Of a DNA stretch of 34,541 bases, positions 16,410 to 24,560 are shown piece by piece. The DNA lies in contig LCAT01000014.1 of the NCBI GenBank assembly GCA_000996695.1, positions 1 to 34,541 on the forward strand. The letters run 5' to 3'. Position numbers and translations under genes: made by a program. Each line of letters opens with the position of its first letter. Position 1 is the first letter of the stretch. Under the pieces are notes generated by a model. The model was not told where the DNA came from. It did no database searches and saw only the letters and a list, made by a program, of their open reading frames with translations. Origin of the DNA: a candidate division TM6 bacterium GW2011_GWE2_41_16. GTDB taxonomy: Bacteria; Babelota; Babeliae; Babelales; Babelaceae.

Positions 16410-17096
16410 GTGAAAATTTTTTTGCTCTTGGCAGTGTTTTTTGTTCAACTGCATGGTATGGAAGTTATGGTCAATCAGTCTCAACAGAAGTCTTTGGTTG
16501 TTCAGGCACCTGTAGATTTGTTTACGGTTATCAGAAATTTTGAGCAAAGCTTAACTAAAGGTCAAAAAACCGCTCAAAAAGAGTTACAAATTATTTATAA
16601 GCAGATTAGCCAAGGCCTCATGCCCGAAAACATTATTATCGGGCATAAAACGCTACTAGCTTGGCTTTTGTTTTATGGTGCTGATGCCAGATGCGTTCTT
16701 GATGTTATGCAATGGGTTAAGAATGAAAAGGCGTATGTGAATGCTATTGACCTTCCAGATAGTATGACTCCTCTCATGGCAGCTCTGTTAGCTTATAAAA
16801 ATACTCAAAATGTTGATGGGTATTGTGTTGATATGTCTCGGGAGGAACATGTTCTTAATACAATCGAATTGCTAATGGCTTTTGGAGCATCTGTCTCTAC
16901 AAAATATAAAAATGCTTTCCCCCTTGAGTATGCTCTTAAATATCATGAATATAATCACGCTTTACTGACGGATTTTTGGTGTGTAATGGGCAGAAAAAAT
17001 CGGCGCTTATTATCGCCGAAAACTCGAGGAGAAGTTTTATGGCGCATTGCTGATTTAGTTGGTATTTCCTGTGTTTCATATAGCGAAGTCCATTGA
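16410..17096 (+). CDS. Secreted ankyrin-like protein, tandem paralogue 1
   Basis: The protein has 228 residues from a GTG start at 16410, preceded by GAGGAG; this start yields a signal peptide (VKIFLLLAVFFVQLHG|MEV), while the longer frame does not. The mature part has HKTLLAWLLFYGAD, MTPLMAALLAYKN and IELLMAFGASV…FPLEYALKYHE, which match the helix-loop-helix pattern of two to three ankyrin repeats. It is clearly homologous to the next gene (shared FEQSLTK, QKTAQKEL, IYKQI, HKTLL.WLL..GAD), and its leader and GTG start are also shared. The C-terminus and TGA stop lie inside a dispersed repeat starting at 17079, so the original end may have been replaced. Exported ankyrin proteins are often host-interaction factors; that role is inference. 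Confidence 0.85.
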   Translation: MKIFLLLAVFFVQLHGMEVMVNQSQQKSLVVQAPVDLFTVIRNFEQSLTKGQKTAQKELQIIYKQISQGLMPENIIIGHKTLLAWLLFYGADARCVLDVMQWVKNEKAYVNAIDLPDSMTPLMAALLAYKNTQNVDGYCVDMSREEHVLNTIELLMAFGASVSTKYKNAFPLEYALKYHEYNHALLTDFWCVMGRKNRRLLSPKTRGEVLWRIADLVGISCVSYSEVH

Positions 17097-17184
17097 GTTT
17101 TGCACATTCGAAATTACGGATAGTGTCTTTGGATTGCTTTAACCGTGAGCTTGTTTGAGCGGGCCTATATGGCGGTTGCCATAC
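17079..17184 (+). repeat. Dispersed composite palindromic repeat, copy 3
   Basis: It begins TATAGCGAAGTCCATTGAG and continues with TTGCACATTCGAAATTACGG, ATAGTGTCTTTGGATTGC, AACCGTG, TTTGAGCGGGCCTA and the terminal hairpin ATGGCGGTTGCCAT at 17169-17182. Its first 18 bases encode the last residues and stop of the ankyrin-like gene. The remainder separates the two tandem paralogues. Confidence 0.85.
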
Positions 17185-17320
17185 ATAAAAAAATAATACC
17201 ATAGTCGTCATTGTTGTATGCATACTGCAGAGGCGCTTGTCATAGTAAGCTCGATATATTTTTCGGTAATATGTGATAAAATCGAAAAAAAATTATGTAA
17301 CATTTTTGAGGAGTTGTGCG

Positions 17321-18001
17321 GTGAAAAAATTTTTGATTCTTGCACTATATTCAGTGCATCTGTGTGCCATGGAAGTTACCAACCCACAATTATCAGTTCA
17401 ATCTTTTGAGATGATTCCATCTCCTGCCGATTTGTTTGCGGTTATCAAAGATTTTGAGCAAAGCTTAACCAAAAATCAACGAACTGCTCACAAAGAATTA
17501 AATGCTATCTATAAGCAGATTAACCAGGGTACAACGCTTGAAACCGTTGTTGTGAGCCATAAAACGTTATTGACGTGGTTGTTACTCCATGGAGCTGACC
17601 TGAATTGTGTTCGCAATATCATAGGTTTTGTAAATAATAAACGAGAATATGTAAATGCACATGTACCAGGATATCCTGAATGGACGCCGCTTATTGCTGC
17701 ATTGTCAGCAAGAAAAAATGTAAAATGCGTTGATAAACAAAATTCTATTGTCAATGGTATCAACTTATCCCCTGAAGCGCGAATTAGGTTGTTGGTCAAA
17801 CAACTTATGGGGAATGGGGCACATGCAAATAATGGGTATGAGAAACGTTACTGCTGCCAAATACGAAAAAACTCTTTAATTTTTCCCGTTGACTATGCGT
17901 TTAAAAATCATGGAGATGATCGAGATTTAATATTGATGTTATTAGATGCGATGGATGAGAAAAACCGTAGTCTTGTATCAAACCGTATACATATCGATTG
18001 A
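17321..18001 (+). CDS. Secreted ankyrin-like protein, tandem paralogue 2
   Basis: The protein has 226 residues from GTG 17321 with GAGGAG upstream, the same leader as its neighbour. The signal peptide is VKKFLILALYSVHLCA|MEV. Residues from about 30 onward align with paralogue 1: DFEQSLTKNQRTAHKEL, IYKQINQG, SHKTLLTWLLLHGAD, WTPLIAALSARKN, and VKQLMGNGAHA…FPVDYAFKNHGDD. This is an ankyrin-type pattern of weak, widely spaced repeats. It carries an insertion (INLSPEAR and CCQIRKNS regions) relative to paralogue 1, and keeps a natural C-terminus. It ends 26 bases before a terminator hairpin. Function unknown; export plus ankyrin repeats suggests protein binding outside the cytoplasm. Confidence 0.87.
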   Translation: MKKFLILALYSVHLCAMEVTNPQLSVQSFEMIPSPADLFAVIKDFEQSLTKNQRTAHKELNAIYKQINQGTTLETVVVSHKTLLTWLLLHGADLNCVRNIIGFVNNKREYVNAHVPGYPEWTPLIAALSARKNVKCVDKQNSIVNGINLSPEARIRLLVKQLMGNGAHANNGYEKRYCCQIRKNSLIFPVDYAFKNHGDDRDLILMLLDAMDEKNRSLVSNRIHID

Positions 18002-18027
18002 CTCTGCGTGCAACAATGTAGGGTGTT

Positions 18028-18060
18028 GGGCATGAATTTTTTCATGCCCCGTATTTTTTA
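18028..18060 (+). terminator. Rho-independent terminator after the ankyrin pair
   Basis: GGGCATGAA (18028-18036) pairs with TTCATGCCC (18041-18049) around a 4-base loop and is followed by CGTATTTTTTATT. It also lies between convergent genes, but the T-run favours the plus strand. Confidence 0.85.
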
Positions 18061-19017
18061 TTAAGCGTTTTCGTGACGAATAATGGCTTTTGATCTTAGG
18101 TCTTTGCGATATGTGTCTAAGCGTTCATCAAAACGACCGTGCTGAATGTCCATTGCAATTTCATCATAACGCTCATCAAGAGAGAGTAAGCGTGAAGGTT
18201 TTTTTGATACAAGCTTGGTGAGCTCGTAATAATCGCCTGCACGATCAATGGTAACGATTTCTCCAGCGAGTGCGTTTACCAGCGCTTCACGACGATCTGG
18301 TGCGATTTCTTGTTCATTAATAGTAAACGGTTCTTCCCATTTTAGAACACTATCAAGCTCTTTCTTTTCTGCGGCCGCGAGTAATGATTCTTCTGTCCAC
18401 TTGTCTGCCGGGGCAACCGTTTGTGAGAGTTCATAGCGCGTTTTTGTGTATTCGGGATGCTCTTTGTTGTATGCGATAACCTCTTCTTTTTCGGTAAGCA
18501 TTGAGCCGGTACCGCGCACGCGTTGCTCAAGGACGCGGTCAATAATCTGTTTTAGGCGTACTTGGTCAAGACCTTCATCGTATGAGTATCCAAGTTGTTC
18601 GAACATTTCGCGTAGGCCCGCCTTATCAAGGTTTGCTTCTTTTTCAACAACCTCAATAAATTTAGACACATCCTCGCCTGAAACTTGAACGCCCACGGAT
18701 GGCGCATCGAGCTCAATGAGCTTTTCATTAATAGCGTCATCAAGCGTGCGTACTGATCCATCAAGATGTGGTCGCAAGTCAGACTGTAAAACTATACCCG
18801 TTTGGTCTTGTAGGTACACGGTTGCGAGGATGCAATCAACCAGTTCGTTCTCAAAATTTTTATCAGACAGTACCGGGTTGTTTTTTGTGAGCTCTTTTTC
18901 TGTGGATTGTTTTTTGTCTGTGGTGTGTTCTGAGGCAGGAGCTGTTTTATCTGTTGCATGCATCAATGCACATTGAGTAATTACCAGGATGCTGAGGAAA
19001 GCTAATTTTTTTTTCAT
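18061..19017 (-). CDS. Periplasmic SurA-like chaperone
   Basis: The protein has 318 residues from ATG 19017, with AGGTGA six bases upstream; a GTG nine bases earlier is less likely. The signal peptide is MKKKLAFLSILVITQCALMHA|TDK. Residues about 55-190 follow the SurA N-terminal pattern: a start resembling VDCILATVYLQDQTGIVLQS, two helices, VSGEDVSKFIEVVEKEANLD, then LREMFEQLGYSYDEGLDQVRL. The remainder, with GEIVTIDRAGDYYELTKLVSK, could be a reduced or degenerate parvulin domain; the usual active-site pattern is not evident. SurA-type proteins assist folding of outer-membrane proteins in the periplasm. The next minus-strand gene upstream (19350) also encodes a foldase-like protein, but a repeat and a terminator lie between them. 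Confidence 0.78.
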   Translation of the reverse strand: MKKKLAFLSILVITQCALMHATDKTAPASEHTTDKKQSTEKELTKNNPVLSDKNFENELVDCILATVYLQDQTGIVLQSDLRPHLDGSVRTLDDAINEKLIELDAPSVGVQVSGEDVSKFIEVVEKEANLDKAGLREMFEQLGYSYDEGLDQVRLKQIIDRVLEQRVRGTGSMLTEKEEVIAYNKEHPEYTKTRYELSQTVAPADKWTEESLLAAAEKKELDSVLKWEEPFTINEQEIAPDRREALVNALAGEIVTIDRAGDYYELTKLVSKKPSRLLSLDERYDEIAMDIQHGRFDERLDTYRKDLRSKAIIRHENA

Positions 19018-19058
19018 ATACGTCACCTAGAGCGGAAATGGGTGTTTTTGTAAGGCAA

Positions 19059-19067
19059 AATATAGCA
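19059..19067 (-). promoter_or_regulatory. Putative extended -10 promoter of the SurA-like gene
   Basis: On the minus strand TGC-TATATT gives an extended -10 element about 42 bases upstream of the start at 19017. No clear -35 is seen. Confidence 0.35.
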
Positions 19068-19150
19068 TTCGCTATTTTGATTTACACTAATTTGATCATT
19101 GATTGCACGTCTCAATCACAACGTTGATGTGTATGTCTAAGCTCTTGAGT

Positions 19151-19266
19151 TATATGGCGAAAGCCATTTAGGCCCGCTCAAAAGTGTTTTTTGTTTATGT
19201 GATTAAATCACACTATTCATGATCACGAATGTGCATGGCTTAGTGGACCTCGTGAATCTTGCTATA
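19151..19266 (-). repeat. Dispersed composite palindromic repeat, copy 4 (inverted)
   Basis: Read on the minus strand it gives TATAGCAAGATTCACGAGG, GCACATTCGTGATCATGAA, TAGTGTGATTTAATCACATA, TTTTGAGCGGGCCTA and the closing hairpin ATGGCGAAAGCCAT. It matches copies 1 and 5 but in the opposite orientation. It occupies much of the 332-bp gap at 19018-19349, which otherwise contains only a promoter candidate and a terminator. Confidence 0.85.
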
Positions 19267-19289
19267 GTTTGAAAAAGGCTCTAAGCAGA

Positions 19290-19314
19290 AAGGGCGCCTT
19301 GTTCGGGCGCCCTT
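19290..19314 (-). terminator. GC-rich terminator-like hairpin after the PpiC lipoprotein gene
   Basis: AAGGGCGCC (19290-19298) and GGCGCCCTT (19306-19314) form a perfect 9-bp stem with a 7-base loop, 36 bases past the stop at 19350. On the minus strand the stem runs into TTCTGCTT, a weak T-run. Confidence 0.6.
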
Positions 19315-19349
19315 GTACCTTTATCAAATCGATTCACAGCCGTTGAGTA

Positions 19350-20375
19350 CTAGGCTGCAGGTTGTGCTATTGGAGCAGGTGCAGCATCAGCTGGAGTTGC
19401 TGCTTTTTCTTCAGCTTTTTGCTCTGGACGTTCAGCTGCTGCTTTTTGATCAAGAAGATCGTTGTTTATTGCAACGTTGTATTTTTTCGAAAGTTCTTCA
19501 AGCTTTTCGTTGAGCAATTTGTCGAACTTTTCTTTACGCAATACTTGGAGCGCATAATCTTTTACGCGTTCATCAAGTTTGTCGTAGTCAGCAAATACTG
19601 GTTCTTGTTTTTTGTGTGCTTTGAAGACGATGAACTTGTTGTCAGCAACTTTAACAATGCCTGTTGTTGGGAATTTTGTTGCACCGAGGATAGTTGCTTT
19701 AACTGCTTCATCGATGTTTGGTGTACGTGCGGTTACAAAACCAAGATCTTGGTGCTTAAGCTTTTCTGCTGTTGCAAGTTTTTTGATGTCTGCAACTGCT
19801 GCAAGTTTGCTCTTGATACCTTCTGCCGCTGCAGATGTTGTGACGGTAATAATGTCAGCTTTTACGCCACCGGCTTGGGTCATGAAAGGTGGTTGTTGGA
19901 ACTCTTGGCGAACAAGCTTAGCAGTTTCATAGAATTCTTTTGGTTCATTTTCACCCAAGGTGATTAATTCTACGAGTTTTTCGTTAAACGCGCGTACTGC
20001 AAGATCACGCTCTAATGCTTTTACGATTTCTTCGCGACGTTTTTGGTACTCTGGTGTTGATGAAATTTTTTCATCATTTATCCAGCGCATCATGAGATAT
20101 TCTTTAGAAAGGTTCTGTGCAATTTGTTGGTAAAATGTTGCTAAGTCTTTTTGTGAGAACGAAGGATAGAACTGCTGAACCATTGGGTTTGCAGATACAA
20201 CCGCTTTTATTGTTTTATCGAACTCGTCAGCATCAACAACTGTTTCTTTGCCAAATTTAATAACGCCTTCGCCTTTGCCGCATGAACCGCAGCCGCAGCC
20301 GCCCTTATTGCAACCAACAAGCAAAAGAAGTGGTGCTGCAAAAAGCATCGTTAATAAAACATGAGACATTTTCAT
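19350..20375 (-). CDS. PpiC/PrsA-type foldase lipoprotein
   Basis: The protein has 341 residues, with GAGGG eight bases before ATG 20375. Residues 1-21 form a lipoprotein signal ending in L-V-G-C, with Cys22 as the lipidation site. An unusual Gly/Cys-rich run follows (CNKGGCGCGSCGKGEG). A helical N-terminal region (about 45-160) resembles PrsA and PpiD chaperone segments. Residues about 170-272 resemble a parvulin domain: ADIITVTTSAAAEGIKSKL, LGFVT, EAVKATILGATKFPTTGIVKVADNKFIVFKAHKK. A C-terminal helix (VKDYALQVLRKEKFDKLLNEK) is also typical. The tail is Ala/Pro/Glu-rich. The likely role is peptidyl-prolyl isomerase or chaperone for exported proteins, tethered to a membrane. Confidence 0.83.
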   Translation of the reverse strand: MKMSHVLLTMLFAAPLLLLVGCNKGGCGCGSCGKGEGVIKFGKETVVDADEFDKTIKAVVSANPMVQQFYPSFSQKDLATFYQQIAQNLSKEYLMMRWINDEKISSTPEYQKRREEIVKALERDLAVRAFNEKLVELITLGENEPKEFYETAKLVRQEFQQPPFMTQAGGVKADIITVTTSAAAEGIKSKLAAVADIKKLATAEKLKHQDLGFVTARTPNIDEAVKATILGATKFPTTGIVKVADNKFIVFKAHKKQEPVFADYDKLDERVKDYALQVLRKEKFDKLLNEKLEELSKKYNVAINNDLLDQKAAAERPEQKAEEKAATPADAAPAPIAQPAA

Positions 20376-20528
20376 ATAAAAAACCCTCGCAATAAAATGT
20401 AACTTCTTACCAGGACAAAATTGCCCACTAAAATCATTTCAAAATACGCGCTGATAGAATATCACAGCATTCTTAAAGAAGCAAAAACAAAACAAAAAAA
20501 CTTTATTTTGTGCGATTATTCGCCGTAA

Positions 20529-21221
20529 TCAAATAACACGTGCAGCAACAAGCACGGTTACGCGGCGTACGCCCATTTTTTTGAGCACGGTAATCATACT
20601 TTTAACGGTTGTTCCTGTCGTGTACACATCATCCACAATGACCACATGCGCACCATGGTAATGCACTTTATGTGCCAAACTATTACCAGGGAGCGCAAAA
20701 ACGTTCTGCATAATTGCGTTGCGCTCTGTTATAGACAATCGCGTGAGCTGTGGAGTTTTAGTTGCGCGATGCATGTGTGTATCGACGGGTACATGGCTGT
20801 GGCGGCTTAGGTGTCGTGCAATAATTTCTGATTGATTGAACCCGCGCCACATTTTTCTGCTCCAGTGCAGAGGTACGGGCATAATACATTGGGCGTCCAT
20901 AATTTTATCGAGATGCTCGGCTGCAAGAAGTTGTGCAAGTGCCTGAGCTCCGTATGCCTGCCCATAATTTTTGCTAAGAATAAGTTTTTGAATAGCGCCT
21001 TCGTATGCTCCTATTGAGTACACGTTGACGGTAACGTGGCGATGCTGATAGGTAAGCGGCAAAATACGCCGTGACGAAGTTTGACACGTGCGACACAACG
21101 GTACGCGAAGCGGCATGCGTGTGCGACATGAGCTGCATAAGGGTGGGAAAATCGCCTGTTCAATGCGCTCTATGAGCGTGCTTGGCAGGTGCAAAGAAGT
21201 TCGTAATACAGTAGACCACAT
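20529..21221 (-). CDS. comF: ComF-family phosphoribosyltransferase-like protein
   Basis: The protein has 230 residues from ATG 21221, preceded by GGTGG; earlier in-frame starts lie deeper in lspA. A four-Cys zinc-ribbon-like motif (Cys29, Cys32, Cys43, Cys46) opens the protein, and the PRPP-binding loop VVIVDDVYTTGTTV lies at 193-206, with VPLHWSRKMWRGFNQSEIIAR in the middle as is usual for the family. ComF proteins are cytoplasmic and in naturally competent bacteria help single-stranded DNA uptake; in others (GntX) the role is less clear. The start overlaps the end of lspA by 52 bases, so it belongs to the pheT-lspA-comF transcript. No convincing terminator follows. Confidence 0.93.
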   Translation of the reverse strand: MWSTVLRTSLHLPSTLIERIEQAIFPPLCSSCRTRMPLRVPLCRTCQTSSRRILPLTYQHRHVTVNVYSIGAYEGAIQKLILSKNYGQAYGAQALAQLLAAEHLDKIMDAQCIMPVPLHWSRKMWRGFNQSEIIARHLSRHSHVPVDTHMHRATKTPQLTRLSITERNAIMQNVFALPGNSLAHKVHYHGAHVVIVDDVYTTGTTVKSMITVLKKMGVRRVTVLVAARVI

Positions 21222-21646
21222 AACCCACCAACAATTGCGATATCTGCGATATTGAACCACGGCCAATTAAATGTACCGAATACAGGGAGTGAAAGTTTTA
21301 AAACGATAAAATCTATCACACCGTCAAATATCATGCGATCGATACTGTTAGAGAACGCACCGACGACGATTAATGCGTAAGGCCAAAGACGTTTATGTAA
21401 GTTGTGTGCACATACGCCTTGCCATACTACAAAAAGGGTGAAAATAAATATGCCTAATCTCAAAGCCCAAGAGAACAAAACATATTGCGCGGTGAACTCG
21501 CCACCGATACCCCAGCATACGCCGGTATTGATAGCATACTCTGCCGCTGTACCGTAGGTAATGGTGAGCCATTTGCTCGCCTGATCAGCGATAACAATAC
21601 CTATGCACGCAAGTCCGAGTAGCCATGACTGTAACGAATATTTCAT
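21170..21646 (-). CDS. lspA: Lipoprotein signal peptidase (LspA)
   Basis: The protein has 158 residues from ATG 21646, one base after the pheT stop, with GAGGT eight bases upstream inside pheT. LspA is an inner-membrane aspartyl protease that removes the signal peptide from diacylglyceryl-prolipoproteins. Four hydrophobic helices are visible. Family motifs are ADQASKWL (20-27), NTGVCWGI (40-47), GAFSNSIDRMIFDGVIDFI (96-114) and FNIADIAI (131-138); Asp112 and Asp135 are the catalytic pair. Length is typical. Its substrates would include the lipoprotein candidates at 8311, 19350 and 28264. It lies between pheT and comF, overlapping comF by 52 bases. Confidence 0.96.
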   Translation of the reverse strand: MKYSLQSWLLGLACIGIVIADQASKWLTITYGTAAEYAINTGVCWGIGGEFTAQYVLFSWALRLGIFIFTLFVVWQGVCAHNLHKRLWPYALIVVGAFSNSIDRMIFDGVIDFIVLKLSLPVFGTFNWPWFNIADIAIVGGLCGLLYYELLCTCQARS

Positions 21647-21647
21647 T

Positions 21648-24011
21648 TTAACGAACCTCAATAGAGTGAGCTCTAAGTTTTGTGTGTACTTTATGAACCA
21701 ATGCTTCACGATCATCACTACCTATTACAAAACAGCGTAGGGTGACTGATCGCTTATTTTGCCACTCTTCTTTTTCGAAATAGTCTACCAGTTGAACGGA
21801 CGTGATATTTTTGTCTGTTTCTTGAATCATATGCTGCAATGACAAGACGCTGAAATCGTATGATGCAAACATGCTTATATCAAAATTCCAGTGATTTTTT
21901 TGATCGATGGCATGATATTTTTTTGCTACGTCATGTGCGTATAGCGTTTGTGCCGTGAATTCAGCGACAAAGGCTGTGGCTTTGGCTCCCGCTTTTTCTG
22001 CGGCAAAAAGTTTTGAGCAGAGCTGCGGCTTGACCGTGCCTGCATATCCGAAAACTTCGCCATTATACGTAAGCAAGGCAGTTTGCTCGGGAACCATCCA
22101 ATTATCAACTGCTTGAGCAATCCACCACGGTGCATTTGAAGCATTGTATGGTTGCCAAATAACGTTCATGTCATGATGAGTGAATATGCGTTCAATCGTA
22201 GCTCGTGATTCATAAAAATCGATTTGTTTGTATGTGTGAGCTATGCAGCACGCGCAAATTTGACGCTCGATCGCGTTTTCGTTTTCTGTAAGTTCCCATG
22301 CGGCTTGAAGCTCAAAAAATCTGAACGAATCACTTTGTAGGTGGTTAGACTCGCATGCTTTAAGCAGGTGTGGAATGAGTGATGTTACGAGTTTTTGCCA
22401 AATAGCAGATACAGGGCTGTTTACCGAAATAGTGCGTGTAGGGATATAGCCCATACGCTGCAAAAAATCTTCGTCATACAGCGCGTATGAGAACGCTTCA
22501 GTGAGATTGCATGCATATGCACACAGTTCTTTGAGCTTGCGTTTTTTGAAGACGATGGATTGATTAAGCCATCGCATTTCTCGAGATGGGAACTTGGGTT
22601 CAATAGTATTATACCCATGCAAACGGCCAACCTCTTCGACAATGTCCTCGGGTATTGAGATGTCGTTACCTGCACGATAGGACGGTACGTGTACGGTGTA
22701 GACGTTGTGATGAGTTTCTACTCTAAAGCCAAGTTTACTCAATTGTTGAACGATTGTTGCCTGATCGAGGGTGCAACCAATCTTTTGCTCAAGAAAGGCA
22801 TGCTCAACTTGTACGATGCGATCTGGTGCTTGTGCAGTGTCACCAAGTACCGCAACTTTTTGCGGCATGTGAGCGATAAGATCGAGTTCGCTCGCATACA
22901 TGATAAAGCATCCAATAGCGCGCTCAGCCCCATACGGATCGAGCCGCTTTTCATATCGTGCTGATGCATCGGTGCGATGGGCATGCCGGAGAGCAGATCG
23001 TCTAATGGATGCAGCATCATACGCTGCTGACTCAAGTGCCAATACACGCGTTTCTTGTGCAATGCCACTACGTTGACCGCCCATAACTCCTGCGAGAGAG
23101 AGCGGGCCATAGCTATCAGCAAAAATGGTGTCTTGGTCGGTAAGTTCAATTTTTACGCCATCAAGGAGTGTCAGTTTTTCATCATTGCGCGCGCGGCGTA
23201 TTGCAAGCGTATCGCCTGATAAACATGATCGATCGAATCCGTGCATAGGTTGACCAGTGTCGTGCATAACAAAATTGGTAAGATCGATGAGCGCATCCTT
23301 AGGGCGTGTATCAACGCGTGCTAAAAAGCTTGCCATGGTAGGCACTGACGCATGAGGCATTTTTACATCAACCACACATGAGCATACCCGGGTGCATGCC
23401 GATAATTCGTCACGTTCAATTGAAAAATTTTGTGCGAGAGCAGTTTTTGTTTGGTTGGTTACAAGCTGTTTTTTGATGATATCTTCATATTTTTTATCAG
23501 TAAAAGTGAGATTGCAGATTGCGGCGACTTCACGCGCGCATCCTTGATGTCCCCACAGATCAGGACGATGGTTTATCGATTTATTCTCGATCTCGAGTAC
23601 ATAATCTTCCCACACCATATCTCTGCGCCACTCGCCCGACTCAAACAGAAAATCGGCGCCTTGTATCATCGGCATAAGTCCGTTTTTTGAGCTACCCATA
23701 TCCTCGCATGATAACCAGCGAACGTCATGGTCAGTTATGAAAGCAAGGGCCCATGTGCCTACAAATACGTCAACTCGGTGCGCGAGTGTAAATGTTTTGC
23801 CCAGTTCTCGGGACGTGGTGATCACATGCTGATCGGTGATCGTTTCAATAAACACAGCGGTAACTTTTTGAGGATCGAGGCTCCAGTAGGATACAGAGTC
23901 AATTTCTGCTGTTTTGAGACTAAAAGACTTAACCAGTTGCTCAACAAAAGGAGCGTCAAGGGTTATCTGATTTTTGATATGACGCAAAAGCCATTGCAGA
24001 GATATTTTCAT
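21648..24011 (-). CDS. pheT: Phenylalanine-tRNA ligase beta subunit
   Basis: The protein has 787 residues, close to the usual 790-800, with GGAG nine bases before ATG 24011. It is the beta subunit of the cytoplasmic alpha2-beta2 enzyme that charges tRNA-Phe and carries the editing site. The order is normal: N-terminal and tRNA-binding region (about 1-155), NHRPDLWGHQGCAREVAAI, B3/B4 editing region with IDLTNFVMHDTGQPMHGFD, B5 domain (about 395-470, ending VEEVGRLHGYNTI), the catalytic-like core, and a C-terminal anticodon-binding (FDX-ACB) domain from about 695. pheS, normally immediately upstream, is absent; the gene before it is divergent and unrelated, so the alpha subunit must be encoded elsewhere. 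Confidence 0.97.
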   Translation of the reverse strand: MKISLQWLLRHIKNQITLDAPFVEQLVKSFSLKTAEIDSVSYWSLDPQKVTAVFIETITDQHVITTSRELGKTFTLAHRVDVFVGTWALAFITDHDVRWLSCEDMGSSKNGLMPMIQGADFLFESGEWRRDMVWEDYVLEIENKSINHRPDLWGHQGCAREVAAICNLTFTDKKYEDIIKKQLVTNQTKTALAQNFSIERDELSACTRVCSCVVDVKMPHASVPTMASFLARVDTRPKDALIDLTNFVMHDTGQPMHGFDRSCLSGDTLAIRRARNDEKLTLLDGVKIELTDQDTIFADSYGPLSLAGVMGGQRSGIAQETRVLALESAAYDAASIRRSALRHAHRTDASARYEKRLDPYGAERAIGCFIMYASELDLIAHMPQKVAVLGDTAQAPDRIVQVEHAFLEQKIGCTLDQATIVQQLSKLGFRVETHHNVYTVHVPSYRAGNDISIPEDIVEEVGRLHGYNTIEPKFPSREMRWLNQSIVFKKRKLKELCAYACNLTEAFSYALYDEDFLQRMGYIPTRTISVNSPVSAIWQKLVTSLIPHLLKACESNHLQSDSFRFFELQAAWELTENENAIERQICACCIAHTYKQIDFYESRATIERIFTHHDMNVIWQPYNASNAPWWIAQAVDNWMVPEQTALLTYNGEVFGYAGTVKPQLCSKLFAAEKAGAKATAFVAEFTAQTLYAHDVAKKYHAIDQKNHWNFDISMFASYDFSVLSLQHMIQETDKNITSVQLVDYFEKEEWQNKRSVTLRCFVIGSDDREALVHKVHTKLRAHSIEVR

Positions 24012-24110
24012 GGGGGATTGCTCCGAGCATCGAAACTGTACTACGGTATAAACGTTTCTTCTTAGCAGAGAGATAAGTTTAACACATGTTATATGGAGAG
24101 GTAAAAAGGT

Positions 24111-24485
24111 ATGAAAGGCTTTTTAACAAAATGCGGCATCGTAAGTTTGTGCGTGGTAAGTAGCGTTGCTTGTGCTATACAGCCTGCGGAGATGTTGAAA
24201 AATTTTAATTGGGATTTGATAAGGGTAGGACCACCACGGTTAATGCGACGCGATGGAGAAAAGATTGATATGAAGGAACAACTGGACGCAACGCTTATTT
24301 TTAATCGTTTGGCTATAGGAGGTACTAAAAAAGAGAAAAAAGCGCTGTTGAAAAAACTTGAAGATACATATACGCAAGGAAGTATTCTTTGGGTTACGAG
24401 AACAACTGAAACATTATTGTTGAACCCGGTTGATATTGAGAACCAGTGGAAAGATTATAAAGACAGTATGCTTGAGGGAGACTAA
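24111..24485 (+). CDS. Small secreted protein of unknown function
   Basis: The protein has 124 residues; GGAGAGG precedes ATG 24111. It has a signal peptide (MKGFLTKCGIVSLCVVSSVACA|IQPAE). The mature part is about 100 residues, charged, with a central Lys-rich helix (KKEKKALLKKLEDTY). No domain is recognised. It is divergent from pheT and followed by the HU gene after a 155-base gap containing a promoter candidate, so it is likely a separate unit. Confidence 0.8.
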   Translation: MKGFLTKCGIVSLCVVSSVACAIQPAEMLKNFNWDLIRVGPPRLMRRDGEKIDMKEQLDATLIFNRLAIGGTKKEKKALLKKLEDTYTQGSILWVTRTTETLLLNPVDIENQWKDYKDSMLEGD

Positions 24486-24521
24486 AAAGAGCAGAAAATT
24501 CAGACATGTCGTCCAAAAAAT

Positions 24522-24549
24522 TTGACAAACAAACAAATCGCTTTAGGCT
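24522..24549 (+). promoter_or_regulatory. Putative promoter of the HU gene
   Basis: A perfect -35 TTGACA at 24522-24527 is followed 16 bases later by TAGGCT, a weak -10 match. It lies about 92 bases upstream of the HU start. Confidence 0.35.
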
Positions 24550-24560
24550 TGGGGGCAGCA

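Noticed and set aside
16936-17223. Minus-strand open frame sharing peptides with the frame at 6034 (such as AQT..R..QSK.TIR)
   Set aside because: The similarity arises because both frames read the same DNA repeat in the same phase. It is antisense to the ankyrin-like gene and has no ribosome site, so it is not a protein family.
18446-18976. Long plus-strand frames opposite the SurA-like gene
   Set aside because: They are antisense shadows of a gene with a signal peptide and ribosome site; their composition (Ser/Arg/Cys-rich) is that of reverse-strand reading.
19362-19967. 201-codon plus-strand frame rich in Cys and Phe
   Set aside because: It is the antisense reading of the Lys/Ala/Glu-rich PpiC lipoprotein gene; no start signal.
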